In this document: one piece after another, positions 34,123 through 42,532 of the stretch | Layout: each line of letters begins with the position of its first letter | How positions within the stretch are numbered: the first letter of the stretch is position 1 | DNA from: Algoriphagus sanaruensis | GTDB taxonomy: Bacteria > Bacteroidota > Bacteroidia > Cytophagales > Cyclobacteriaceae | DNA length: 64,000 nt | NCBI RefSeq assembly: GCF_001593605.1 | Contig: NZ_CP012836.1 | Location: forward strand, 434,001 to 498,000 | Direction: 5' to 3' | The notes under the pieces: model-generated | What the model was told of the DNA's origin: nothing | The model's input: the letters and a program-made list of their open reading frames with translations, nothing else | Databases searched by the model: none | Position numbers and translations under genes: made by a program

Positions 34123-35265
34123 TTAGAAAGACAACAATTCTAGAATCTCGTTTCTGACGCCTTCATTGATAATAATGGCAAGGATCAAGGAAACAATAAG
34201 ACCAATCAAGGCTTTGAAAATATCCTTACGAGCCAATCGGAACGCTTTGGACAACCACGCATTTTTTTCTTTGGTCTTACCATGCTTTCCAATTGCAATA
34301 GCTAATTCTCTACCTGCCAGCAAACCAATAAATACCCAGGTTGTACTCATTGGTACTTTGGAGTACATTTTGAAATAGAAAAGAATCACCGCATATACAA
34401 GATCCACGATAGTAGCGGCTCTTACATCGGTAACGTTAGATTTTTCAGTGACGATTTCCTGAATTTTATCCCCTTTTAGGTAGAATAATACCCCTAAGCC
34501 TAAAAACACAAATCCTGCGTAAACGATAAATTCAAAAGTATCCAATTGCCGGGGAAGAAATACTGCGATGTTGGCTGCGTCCTGCATAATCCAAACAGCC
34601 CATAATACCCCAGAAGTAATCCATTGTAAAACAATCCAATACGGCTTAGCTTGTCCTTTAAGATAGTTTCTAAAGAATCGCTCAAGGATAAACCAAACTA
34701 CAATGGCCAAAGTAAATGCCAGGAGATACCCAACAAAACTTTTGAACATAACATCCAAGATTGTTCCTGCCTTGTAGGTAAAAACATTAAGCAATAAAAA
34801 TGTAGTGGATACTGGCATCCTCATTCTAGTCATGATTAACAAGACTATAGGAGCAGCTAATTGAAGAAATACAAAACTTTCTGGAGCTTGTTCCAAACCT
34901 TTGGTGGTAAGGCGTTCATAGCTCACATCTCCTCCAAAAGTAAACCAGCTATAACCAACTGTTCCAACCCAAATTAAGCCCATGAAAATCCAAAGCAACC
35001 ACCAAGGTCGCTTACTATTTGAGGCGATAAAGGTTCCAATGGTCTGAATACTATCATTGGCAATGGCCGAATATGCTGCCAAAGCAAATCCAAACCACAT
35101 GGCTGCATAGGTATACGGCGTGATTAAGCCTGCCATAGCAGTCAAAATCAATATAGTGATCAGAAAAGGTCTTTCATTTTTAGAGAAATCAAAAATGGAA
35201 TAGGTTTTCTTGGAAAGCTTATCCTGATTGATATTCTGATCGAATGGTTTTTTGCTTTTTGCCAT
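34123..35265 (-). CDS. Divergent PiT-like (PHO4-superfamily) membrane transporter
   Basis: This 380-residue protein has about ten membrane segments. Two inverted-repeat-like halves each pair an N-D box with a P-x-S-T-T box. Half one has AYSAIANDSIQTIGTF and MRMPVSTTFLLLN. Half two has IMQDAANIAVF and KVPMSTTWVFIG. PiT transporters carry GANDVANA and PVSTTH at these places, so the fold matches PHO4 but the ND boxes are altered. I infer a phosphate or related anion carrier; substrate and cation are uncertain. It is divergent from an NptA-type Na/Pi transporter across 223 bases. Confidence 0.7.
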   Translation of the reverse strand: MAKSKKPFDQNINQDKLSKKTYSIFDFSKNERPFLITILILTAMAGLITPYTYAAMWFGFALAAYSAIANDSIQTIGTFIASNSKRPWWLLWIFMGLIWVGTVGYSWFTFGGDVSYERLTTKGLEQAPESFVFLQLAAPIVLLIMTRMRMPVSTTFLLLNVFTYKAGTILDVMFKSFVGYLLAFTLAIVVWFILERFFRNYLKGQAKPYWIVLQWITSGVLWAVWIMQDAANIAVFLPRQLDTFEFIVYAGFVFLGLGVLFYLKGDKIQEIVTEKSNVTDVRAATIVDLVYAVILFYFKMYSKVPMSTTWVFIGLLAGRELAIAIGKHGKTKEKNAWLSKAFRLARKDIFKALIGLIVSLILAIIINEGVRNEILELLSF

Positions 35266-35488
35266 GATGGAGGCTGGTGATGAATTGGGTACAAAATTAA
35301 TTAAGTTATTCTGCCTCTCATGTTATTAAATTGTTAACACGACTTAAATCCTTTTCCTAGGAACCTTAAATGGCTTGTATTTCACAAAAAAATTTCAACT
35401 TTTGCCTCAATTTATATAAAAGATTCTGATTTTAGGGAAATACCCTATTCCGAATTTCAATCCAAAAACAGCCTATCGATACGTTCAG
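35266..35488. promoter_or_regulatory. Shared control region of the PiT-like and NptA genes
   Basis: This 223-base divergent region carries outward promoter-like elements. On the minus strand TAATTTTG (35292-35299) precedes the PiT-like gene, without a clear TTG. On the plus strand TTG (35375-35377), 19 bases and AACTTTTG (35397-35404) precede nptA. I see no clear regulator-binding repeat such as a Pho box. Confidence 0.45.
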
Positions 35489-36601
35489 ATGGAACCTGAA
35501 GTACAAATACCAGAATCCCGTTCTCCAAAGTATTTCAATTACATCAAGGTATTTTTGGCTTTACTACTTTTCATTTTTGCCATCGACCTTTTAACGGTCG
35601 CAATGAGTGCGATCAATAGTGGTGTTGCTTTGGAGATTCTCCAAGTAACCAGCAATCCCTTTGTGAGTCTATTTATTGGCTTGTTAGTGACTGCTCTTAT
35701 CCAAAGTAGCTCTACTGTTACCGCCAGTGTGGTTGCAATAGTAGCTTCTGGAAATCTTACGCTGCAGCAGGCTGTTCCAATAGTCCTCGGAGCAAACATT
35801 GGAACTACTCTTACTTCTACCTTAGTTTCTTTTTCATTTATTATGAAGAAGAAGGAATTCCGAAGAGCCCTTACGGCAGGAATAGTTCATGATTTATTCA
35901 ACATAATCACGGTTATTCTTTTATTTCCATTGGAGGTTTATTTTGGCTTTTTATCCAAAATTTCCGAAAAAGTCGCCTCCCTCTTTGCCTCTGACAATAA
36001 TTTTGACGGACCGATTATTTATAATCGAATGTTTACCAGATCGATATCAGAATGGATTATTGAAGTAATAAATATCCCTTTTTTGACAATGCTTCTTTCC
36101 ATTTTTATGGTTTTTTTGGCCATTAAAGTCCTTTCCACTGAAATGTACCGGACCTTTATCAAAAACTCTTTTGAAGAAATCAACAAGATTATCTTTCAAA
36201 AGACTGGCTTGGCGTTTCTTTATGGGATTTTCTTTACAGCAGCAGTTCAATCAAGTACGGTTACCACTTCATTGGTAGTTCCCTTGGTGGCTAGCAAAAA
36301 AGTGAGCGTAGCAAAATCCTTCCCATTTATCATTGGAGCCAATATCGGGACGACAATTACGGCTGTGATAGCCTCCATTTATAAATCAGAAGCTGCTATC
36401 GCATTGGCGATTGTCCACATCCTATTCAATAGCTTCGGAGCTCTTATCTTTTTACCATTTCCTGAAATTCGCCAGCTGCCAGTGCGATTGGCTGAGTCCA
36501 TGGGTAGGATTTCCTTGAAATATCGAGTGGTTGGGTTTGCCTATATTCTACTCACCTTTTTTATAATTCCATTTTTGCTGATCTACTTCAGCAGAGATTA
36601 G
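35489..36601 (+). CDS. nptA: Na+/phosphate cotransporter family protein (NptA/PNaS type)
   Basis: This 370-residue protein has eight or more membrane segments and the two signature repeats of the PNaS family. They are ALIQSSSTVTASVVAIVASG near residue 70 and AAVQSSTVTTSLVVPLV near 250, each followed by LGANIGTT or IGANIGTT. The QSS motifs bind phosphate and sodium in family members. It lacks the C-terminal PhoU-like domain of longer homologues. Its stop codon overlaps that of the convergent deoC by four bases (TTAG), and it is divergent from a PiT-like gene. Confidence 0.88.
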   Translation: MEPEVQIPESRSPKYFNYIKVFLALLLFIFAIDLLTVAMSAINSGVALEILQVTSNPFVSLFIGLLVTALIQSSSTVTASVVAIVASGNLTLQQAVPIVLGANIGTTLTSTLVSFSFIMKKKEFRRALTAGIVHDLFNIITVILLFPLEVYFGFLSKISEKVASLFASDNNFDGPIIYNRMFTRSISEWIIEVINIPFLTMLLSIFMVFLAIKVLSTEMYRTFIKNSFEEINKIIFQKTGLAFLYGIFFTAAVQSSTVTTSLVVPLVASKKVSVAKSFPFIIGANIGTTITAVIASIYKSEAAIALAIVHILFNSFGALIFLPFPEIRQLPVRLAESMGRISLKYRVVGFAYILLTFFIIPFLLIYFSRD

Positions 36602-37263
36602 AATTGAGTCTTTCGCCAAGCTTCCAAAATTGCTCTGGAAGAACTGGTACCAATTCGGTCTGCTCCAGCTTGGATTAATTCCTCTGCAAATTCAAGTGTC
36701 TTAATTCCTCCACTAGCTTTGATGCCAACAGAGGAGGATAGCGTATCCCGCATAAGACGAATATCTTCTACTTTGGCTCCCGATGAGGCATAGCCTGTGG
36801 AAGTTTTAACAAAATCAGCCCCTGCATCTTGGCATAGTAAACAGGCCTCACGGATTTGCTCCGGAGTCAGATATGCTGTTTCAATGATGACCTTTAGAAT
36901 TCGATCATCCTCATGGCAAAGCTTGGCAAGTTGAGCTATCTCAATCTTGGCCCAATTCATCCCCGATAAGAATGAAGTCAGAGACCATACCAAATCTAGC
37001 TCGTCAGCACCCTGTTTGATCGCTTCTCTAGCTTCCGCCACTTTTGATGCTGTATCTTCAAATCCAAAAGGGAAACCGATCACTGTTACCAGTCGGATAT
37101 CTTTTTGTCCCAATTCTCTTTTTGCCTTCTTTAGCCAAAAACCCGGCAAGCAAACTCCCATCACTTGGTCTTCAATGGCCTCTCGAAGTAGGTGGTCCAC
37201 GTCGGATTGAGTCATGGTTGGTTTCAAAAGTGTTGATTCTAAATATCGATTGAGGTTTTTCAT
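36598..37263 (-). CDS. deoC: Deoxyribose-phosphate aldolase
   Basis: This protein has 221 residues when started at the ATG 37261-37263 (MKNLNRYLESTLLKPT). The upstream extension to 37314 would overlap the neighbouring gene and does not fit the family. The enzyme splits 2-deoxyribose-5-phosphate into acetaldehyde and glyceraldehyde-3-phosphate. The Schiff-base Lys lies in DFVKTSTGYASSGA, with VIIETAYLTPEQ before it and GIKASGGIKT after it. It closes a two-gene unit, seven bases after the dehydrogenase gene, and overlaps the convergent nptA stop. Confidence 0.9.
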   Translation of the reverse strand: MKNLNRYLESTLLKPTMTQSDVDHLLREAIEDQVMGVCLPGFWLKKAKRELGQKDIRLVTVIGFPFGFEDTASKVAEAREAIKQGADELDLVWSLTSFLSGMNWAKIEIAQLAKLCHEDDRILKVIIETAYLTPEQIREACLLCQDAGADFVKTSTGYASSGAKVEDIRLMRDTLSSSVGIKASGGIKTLEFAEELIQAGADRIGTSSSRAILEAWRKTQF

Positions 37264-37270
37264 CGGATTT

Positions 37271-38479
37271 TCAATCTCTTCCCAAAATGTAATCTTGTAA
37301 ATAAATGAACTCAACGGTCAGATCTCCATCACGCGTGATAGTTGCTTTTTCTAGGATTGGAGCATCTTCCTGAAGTAAAGCAGGAATCACCCACTCAGAG
37401 AGTTGAACTCCAAAATCCGAACTGGATTCTCTAGGCAATTCACAGGGCAAATTGTCTATTGCCATCACAGAAATACTCGTTTGCTTCCCAAAGGGAGGGA
37501 GAATTTGGCCTGATTCCCGGTCTATATCATAAACCGGCTCAGCAATGGAGGATGCTTTGATGGTAGTCGGAATAGAGCCGTCTATATCACAAGTAATATC
37601 TGCAATTACCGAAATGGAAAAATCCGGTGAATTGATATCGTCCATTTCAAAAAGCCTTGGAGCCCCAGGATTCCAAAAAGCAGCCGCAATTAGTAATTCG
37701 GCCTGTTCGGCAAATTTTAGAAAGTGACTTTCATATCGCTCTGGATACGTATAAAATTCCTCACGATCAAATCCACCATCCGTCTTTCGCCGATTAAAAT
37801 CCGATGAGGATAAGACCGTATAAACAGGTTCTTCAAAATAATGATGTAGAAAATCATGGGTATTCACTCCACGCAGTCCCATCATCTCTACGATGGTAAG
37901 AACTCCTTTCCCAACTCGACCCGAACCTGTAATTGCTATTTTGATGGGGGGCAATTGGACTTGTCCCAATTCAAAAGCCAATTCGCTTAAATCCTTGCAT
38001 TCCTTAGCTCGCTTGAGATCAAAAAGACCCGTTTTTTTTCCATAGGTCCAAAATGCATTGTAAGCTCCTACTACTCCCGCCCAAAAGCCAAAGGCAACTA
38101 CTCGATTTCCTGATTCGTCCTTGAGCACCTCGTAATCAATCAATCGAATTCTTTTCTCCAGAATTGACTGGAGCATTGCTCTATTTTTCGATTGTTTTTT
38201 GATCGTATGGGAAAAAAAGAAATAGGTTTTTTCAGGAATTAAATGCTGAACGGGAACCTCTTTGATACCGAATAGTACATCTGCCTCGGATATATCATCG
38301 ACTAGTTGAATACCTGCTTGCTCATATTCTTCATCTGAAAAAGATCGAATAGGGCTTTTTTGTACTATAAACTCCAGCTGTCCTTCATACTGAACAGAAA
38401 GCTGCTGAAGCTGTTGGGGAGTAAATGGTGTTCGGTGATCTGGAGGGTTTTTACCTTCGTGGATAATTCCGATTTTCAT
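37271..38479 (-). CDS. Alanine dehydrogenase/PNT-type or saccharopine dehydrogenase-like oxidoreductase
   Basis: This 402-residue protein has the AlaDH/PNT N-terminal pattern: IIHEGKNPPDHRTPFTP at the start, then VLFGIKEVPVQHLIPEKTYFF. A Rossmann core carries ITGSGRVGKGVLTIVEMMG near residue 200 and ISVIADITCDIDGSIPTT near 305. The family includes alanine dehydrogenase, transhydrogenase alpha and lysine-forming saccharopine dehydrogenase. The R-x-P-F and DITCDIDGSI features recall the saccharopine (LYS1-like) branch. The exact substrate cannot be fixed here. It is followed by deoC on the same strand. Confidence 0.7.
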   Translation of the reverse strand: MKIGIIHEGKNPPDHRTPFTPQQLQQLSVQYEGQLEFIVQKSPIRSFSDEEYEQAGIQLVDDISEADVLFGIKEVPVQHLIPEKTYFFFSHTIKKQSKNRAMLQSILEKRIRLIDYEVLKDESGNRVVAFGFWAGVVGAYNAFWTYGKKTGLFDLKRAKECKDLSELAFELGQVQLPPIKIAITGSGRVGKGVLTIVEMMGLRGVNTHDFLHHYFEEPVYTVLSSSDFNRRKTDGGFDREEFYTYPERYESHFLKFAEQAELLIAAAFWNPGAPRLFEMDDINSPDFSISVIADITCDIDGSIPTTIKASSIAEPVYDIDRESGQILPPFGKQTSISVMAIDNLPCELPRESSSDFGVQLSEWVIPALLQEDAPILEKATITRDGDLTVEFIYLQDYILGRD

Positions 38480-38493
38480 AAAAATTTAATCAA

Positions 38494-39111
38494 ATGGGTT
38501 GGAGCTTATCTACAAAAGAGGTTTTTATGGTATTGAGCTGGGCTGCTTTTTACACGATTCATAGTGTACTAGCAAGCTCCAAGTTAAAAAGATTTTTGGA
38601 GGACAAATGGGGAATCAGCAAGAAAACCTACCGATTATTTTACTCACTTATTTCAAGTATTACCTTCCTCGGTATTGGAATACAGATTCTTTACCTTCCT
38701 CCAAAATTGATTTTTGAAACTATAGGAATCTCTGAAAAATTGGGCTATTTCATGGCGACCCTTGGTGTGATTTTGGGAATTCGATCCTTCAAACACATCT
38801 CAGTCGGGGAGTTTCTGGGCTTAAACTCAACTCCAAGCCCTAGGGCAGATTTAATTCAAAGCGGTCTTTATGCCTGGACAAGACATCCCATGTACTTTGC
38901 GCTATTTCTTATCTTCTTGGGTTATTTAGGTGTTTCAGGAACAATGGGAGCGCTGATCCACTTGGTTTGCTTGATCATTTACCTGCCTGTTGGAATTTAT
39001 TTTGAAGAGAAAAAAATGGCAAATGAATTCGGAGATGCGTATCGGCTTTATCAAAAAAATGTACCCGTATTTTTCCCAAATCCAATAAAAAAAGGGCCTA
39101 AGCCCTTTTAA
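38494..39111 (+). CDS. Isoprenylcysteine carboxyl methyltransferase-like membrane protein
   Basis: This 205-residue protein has about five membrane segments and the hallmark GLYAWTRHPMYFALFLIFLG near residues 124-143. R-H-P-M-Y is the core of the ICMT/PEMT/NnrU superfamily of membrane methyltransferases. The late basic IYFEEKKMANEFGDAY motif fits the SAM-binding end of this group. The substrate is unknown; isoprenylcysteine itself is unlikely in a bacterium. It is divergent from the AlaDH-like gene by 14 bases and ends two bases from the convergent FKBP gene, with a hairpin inside its last codons. Confidence 0.78.
   Translation: MGWSLSTKEVFMVLSWAAFYTIHSVLASSKLKRFLEDKWGISKKTYRLFYSLISSITFLGIGIQILYLPPKLIFETIGISEKLGYFMATLGVILGIRSFKHISVGEFLGLNSTPSPRADLIQSGLYAWTRHPMYFALFLIFLGYLGVSGTMGALIHLVCLIIYLPVGIYFEEKKMANEFGDAYRLYQKNVPVFFPNPIKKGPKPF
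39090..39109. terminator. Bidirectional terminator shared by the ICMT-like and FKBP genes
   Basis: An 8-bp stem (39090-39097 with 39102-39109) with a four-base CTAA loop is embedded in the last codons of the plus gene (encoding KKGPKPF). A and T runs on either side allow termination in both directions. Confidence 0.75.
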
Positions 39112-39113
39112 AA

Positions 39114-39662
39114 TCAATCTGTTCCAAGAAAATAAATCTGAAACGCCAACACCGAATTTGGCGGAATTAGCTCGTTATTTTCTTGGCTTCGGTATCCATA
39201 AGGAGAAGGGATAATCATAATTGCCCTACTACCCGGACGGATTCTTCTAAAGCCTACATCCCATCCTGTGATTACTGAGGTAGATCCTAGGACAAAACTG
39301 AATGGAATATATTTTCTGTTTTCGTCAAAAAGGTCGTTTTCACGAGCAACGGATTCAATGGAAGTATCAAACACCGATCCATCCTCGATCAAGTATCCAA
39401 TGTAATCCGCATATACCACTGAATTGGATACAGGTCTTGACCCCACTCCTTCCTCTTGGACAATAATCACTACTCCAGTCTGATCATGAATTCGATATAA
39501 ACTGTCGATTCTAGCAGTGTCCAAAAAGGCATCAATTTTAATTCGGTCTTTGGCAAGGTTCCCATCAAAATCATAGACAGGACCCGTTGCAAAAGGGTTG
39601 TTAGGTTCACAAGAGGAAAACCAAACGAGCCCTACAATAAAGACGATTGCTAAATATCTCAT
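39114..39662 (-). CDS. FKBP-type peptidyl-prolyl isomerase lipoprotein (1 of 3)
   Basis: This 182-residue lipoprotein has a lipobox signal (VGLVWFSSCEPN). The FKBP domain covers about 70-182, with VVYADYIGYLIEDGSVFDTS, the active-site Trp in VITGWDVGF and SPYGYRSQE near the end. It catalyses cis-trans isomerisation at proline and should sit in the periplasm or outer membrane. A 15-20 residue stretch after FDTS (ENDLFDENRKYIPF) is shared with the two neighbours. It is seven bases downstream of the second FKBP gene. GldI of gliding flavobacteria is also an FKBP lipoprotein, but orthology cannot be claimed. Confidence 0.85.
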   Translation of the reverse strand: MRYLAIVFIVGLVWFSSCEPNNPFATGPVYDFDGNLAKDRIKIDAFLDTARIDSLYRIHDQTGVVIIVQEEGVGSRPVSNSVVYADYIGYLIEDGSVFDTSIESVARENDLFDENRKYIPFSFVLGSTSVITGWDVGFRRIRPGSRAIMIIPSPYGYRSQENNELIPPNSVLAFQIYFLGTD

Positions 39663-39669
39663 GGATTGA

Positions 39670-40221
39670 TTATTGGTTAGGTCCCGGTGTAATTCCCAGG
39701 AGATCTATTTCAAAAATTAAAGGTGAATTTGCAGGAATCCCATTTTCTGACTGACTTCCATATCCCAATCTAGATGGGAATATTACCGTAGCTTTTTCTC
39801 CAGGACGCATCAAGGAAATAGCAAATTCAAATCCTGAAATGGTAAATCCAAGGCCCAAAGGATATCTTAAAGGCTGATATAATCTGCCCGCTGCATAGAT
39901 TCCATTATCACGAGCAACCTGCTCTTTGGAGGTATCAAAGATTACATTGGTCAATAACTTTCCCGTGTAATCTACTCGAACTGTATCTCCTCGCTTAATG
40001 CTATTGAGATCTTCCGAAACAGACTCTTGCCAATAGATGTAAACTCCTTCCAAAGGTTCTTCATATTTTTTCACCGATGTGATCTGGTTTTCATCAAGAT
40101 ACTTCTGGATAGCCTCTAGATCTCTTTGAAAGATCGCTTCCATAGTCTCGTCAGGATTGATACAAGAAGTAACTGCCAATCCAATAAAAAAAGCAAAAAC
40201 GGCAATAAATCTGGTTTTCAT
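39670..40221 (-). CDS. FKBP-type peptidyl-prolyl isomerase lipoprotein (2 of 3)
   Basis: This 183-residue lipoprotein has signal FAFFIGLAVTSCINPDE. The FKBP core has TVRVDYTGKLLTNVIFDTS and SRLGYGSQSENGIPA. The usual active-site Trp (GWD/GWE) is replaced by Phe in ISGFEFAISLM, so activity or proline specificity may be altered. The inserted loop after FDTS is present (RDNGIYAAGRLYQPL). The N-terminal half contains IFQRDLEAIQKYLDENQ, which looks helical. It lies between the other two FKBP genes, preceded by a long hairpin. Confidence 0.82.
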   Translation of the reverse strand: MKTRFIAVFAFFIGLAVTSCINPDETMEAIFQRDLEAIQKYLDENQITSVKKYEEPLEGVYIYWQESVSEDLNSIKRGDTVRVDYTGKLLTNVIFDTSKEQVARDNGIYAAGRLYQPLRYPLGLGFTISGFEFAISLMRPGEKATVIFPSRLGYGSQSENGIPANSPLIFEIDLLGITPGPNQ

Positions 40222-40277
40222 AGGGTTTAGTTTTGTTCAAGCAATTCAAATTGACCAAATGTTCACTCAGTAGAAAT

Positions 40278-40310
40278 ATCAATCTTCAGCTTTTCGTGCT
40301 GAAGATTGAT
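40278..40310 (-). terminator. Long hairpin between FKBP genes 3 and 2
   Basis: A perfect 13-bp stem (40278-40290 with 40298-40310) with a 7-base loop lies in the 127-base gap. The T run after it on the minus strand is weak, so it may attenuate rather than stop transcription toward FKBP 2 and 1. Confidence 0.5.
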
Positions 40311-40348
40311 TATTCGATTCTGAAGTTCCTCTTTCCAAGGAAAAGGAT

Positions 40349-41275
40349 TTATTTCTGAACATCCATCACTTCCACGTCGAAGATCAGGATAGAGTTTCCT
40401 GGGATCATCGCACCTGCTCCAGCCTCACCATAAGCTAGCGGAGAAGGGATCAGGAATTTAGCCTTAGAACCTTTTTTCAAAAGCATCAAACCTTCGTCCC
40501 ATCCTGGGATAACTTGACCCATTCCCACATTCACAGGAAGTGGTTCATAAGGTCTGTTCTCATTGAAAATATTATTCGCTTTAGCAAGATCAGGGATTGA
40601 AGTATCGAAGATGGTACCGTCAAGTAGATAACCAGCGTAATTGACATACATGGTAGTACCCGGAGTGGTGGCTTCACCTGTTCCTTCTCTTTCGATCACA
40701 TAATACAAGCCATTATCTGTCTTCTGAGCGTTTAGCCCTTTTTCAGCTGCATAAGCTTCGATGGTCTTTCCTTCCTCCACGATCAATACTTTGGCTCTCT
40801 CTGCTGCAGCAGCTTGTTCTTTCATCATTACCTCCTGATAGAAAGCCTGCATAGCAGAATCAGTTTTTACGTCAAAAGCTCCCAAGTTCACCTTGATAAC
40901 ATCTGTTTCAGACATACCTGGAGGATAATTGCCATTGAATACAATCTTTGCAGTTGATTCAAATACGATAGAGTCTCCTTTTTTCAAAGAAAGGAAAATC
41001 TCATCCATTCCGTTTTGTGGAGTCAAGGTGTCATTCGCCATTAAATAGCCTGGGAATGGCTGATCTAGGGTAGAATAGATCACGGAATCATTCGCAGTAG
41101 TAATCTTGAGATTATATAGAACAAATTGTCCGTTCGGAGCCTTTTCGGATCCTTCCTTTACATAAGTGAATTCGATTCCATCCTTTTCAGTCACTTTAGA
41201 CTTTTGGCAAGAAGAAATCAATGCAGGACCAGCTGCTAGGGCCAAAACGGCCAGAAATCTTGAGGATTTTTTCAT
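40349..41275 (-). CDS. FKBP-type peptidyl-prolyl isomerase lipoprotein, two-domain (3 of 3)
   Basis: This protein has 308 residues from the ATG at 41273-41275; the frame extends 36 residues upstream but the lipoprotein signal (LALAAGPALISSCQKSK) fixes the start. Residues about 35-150 look like a degenerate FKBP-like domain (SLKKGDSIVFESTAKIVF). A helical Ala/Glu-rich linker follows. The C-terminal domain is canonical: MYVNYAGYLLDGTIFDTS, VIPGWDEGLMLLKKG and SPLAYGEAGAGAMIPG. The shared loop reads ANNIFNENRPYEPL. It follows the DHH phosphoesterase by 43 bases, and is the largest of the trio. Confidence 0.85.
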   Translation of the reverse strand: MKKSSRFLAVLALAAGPALISSCQKSKVTEKDGIEFTYVKEGSEKAPNGQFVLYNLKITTANDSVIYSTLDQPFPGYLMANDTLTPQNGMDEIFLSLKKGDSIVFESTAKIVFNGNYPPGMSETDVIKVNLGAFDVKTDSAMQAFYQEVMMKEQAAAAERAKVLIVEEGKTIEAYAAEKGLNAQKTDNGLYYVIEREGTGEATTPGTTMYVNYAGYLLDGTIFDTSIPDLAKANNIFNENRPYEPLPVNVGMGQVIPGWDEGLMLLKKGSKAKFLIPSPLAYGEAGAGAMIPGNSILIFDVEVMDVQK

Positions 41276-41318
41276 ATTGGAGTTATAGTAATTCAGGGTG
41301 TTTAATCGTGCAGAAAAG

Positions 41319-42353
41319 TTAATGGGCTTCAGCAATAGCAGTTTCGAATAGCTCCTGTTGACATTCTTCCACCAGTTTTTCAAACTTTTCTACGGTATCT
41401 TTTAGGCTCAGAGTTGATTTCCCTCCTGCGGCATTTTTGTGTCCTCCTCCGTCGAAGTAAGACGCGGCAAATTTATTGATTGCTACTTCGCTACTAGATC
41501 GGAATGAAATTTTTATTCCATCCTCCCGCTCAGAAAACAAAGCAGCCAATTTTATCCCATCCAAAGATAGAGCATAATTGACCAAACCTTCTGTGTCTCC
41601 AGTTTGGCTTTGATATTTTTTAAGATCTTTTTTGCTGATGACAAAATAGGCCGTATGGATATCTTCCCGGACCACCAATCGTCTGGTAATGGCAAAACCG
41701 ATGAACTTAAGGCGATTCACAGAATTGGAATCGTAAATCCAGTTGGCAATCTGTGATCCATTAGCACCGTGGTCGATCAGCTCAGCTACGATTAAATGTA
41801 CATTTTTGGTGGTGTTAGGATGGCGAAATCCTCCCGTATCGGTCATGATACCTGCATACAGACATTCGGCGATTTCTTTATCGACCAAGTCTTTATCACC
41901 AAGCTTGACAATTAATTCATAGATTAATTCACAAGTCGCTGCAGCTTTAGTGCTCCAAAATCTGAATTGCGCAAAATCTTCGGGATCTTGGTGGTGATCG
42001 ATGTTGACAATGTAAGCCTTCGACTTACGGATCATTTCACCCAATTCATTTACCCTTTGAAGAACAGAAAAGTCCAAACAGAAAATAATATCCGCTTTTT
42101 CTAAAGCAATTATCGCCTGTTTTTGGTCATCCTTTTTACTGAAATCCAAGACAAACTCATTTCCCTTCATCCATGTTAAAAAGGATGGATAATCTGTTGG
42201 TGTCACCACAGTTACCTCATGGCCCTTTTTGATCAAGTAATTGGCTAGACCTAAGGATGATCCCAAAGCGTCCGCATCCGGCTTGACATGAGTGGTAATG
42301 AATATTCTTTTAGGTGAGGAAAGTTCTTTTTTGAACGAATCGAAAGCTTCCAT
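41319..42353 (-). CDS. nrnA: DHH-family phosphoesterase (NrnA-type oligoribonuclease/pAp phosphatase)
   Basis: This protein has 344 residues from the ATG at 42351-42353; the upstream extension has no family resemblance. It degrades nanoRNA and pAp. The DHH domain has THVKPDADALGSSLGLANYL, ADIIFCLDFSV and NIDHHQDPEDFAQ with the DHH motif. MTDTGGFRHPNT lies near residue 170. The DHHA1 domain ends in FDGGGHKNAAGGKS. The gene lies upstream of the FKBP cluster and is divergent from ndk. An NrnA-like name is well supported, but NrnB or RecJ-like variants share the motifs. Confidence 0.88.
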   Translation of the reverse strand: MEAFDSFKKELSSPKRIFITTHVKPDADALGSSLGLANYLIKKGHEVTVVTPTDYPSFLTWMKGNEFVLDFSKKDDQKQAIIALEKADIIFCLDFSVLQRVNELGEMIRKSKAYIVNIDHHQDPEDFAQFRFWSTKAAATCELIYELIVKLGDKDLVDKEIAECLYAGIMTDTGGFRHPNTTKNVHLIVAELIDHGANGSQIANWIYDSNSVNRLKFIGFAITRRLVVREDIHTAYFVISKKDLKKYQSQTGDTEGLVNYALSLDGIKLAALFSEREDGIKISFRSSSEVAINKFAASYFDGGGHKNAAGGKSTLSLKDTVEKFEKLVEECQQELFETAIAEAH

Positions 42354-42498
42354 TAAGTTAATTCTATGGCACTTTTGGCCTCGGTAGCGTGCAAAGGTCA
42401 GGATTTTTTTGAGAAATCCCAAAGCACTCATTTCTCTGTAAATTAGCACAGTAGCATAGAAAAGCTATTGATAAGACCTGATTTGAAGGTAATTTCCT

Positions 42499-42506
42499 TA
42501 TTTTTG
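42499..42506 (+). promoter_or_regulatory. -7 box (TATTTTTG) of ndk
   Basis: A perfect TAnnTTTG lies 27 bases before the ndk ATG. The TTTG at 42482-42485 is only 13 bases upstream, closer than the usual 17-23, so the -33 element is unclear. Confidence 0.45.
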
Positions 42507-42532
42507 CGGCCAAATTAAACCAAAGATATCCC

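Noticed and set aside
39114..41275. GldI orthologue assignment for one of the FKBP lipoproteins
   Set aside because: GldI is an FKBP lipoprotein, but without alignment or gliding context no single member of the trio can be assigned.
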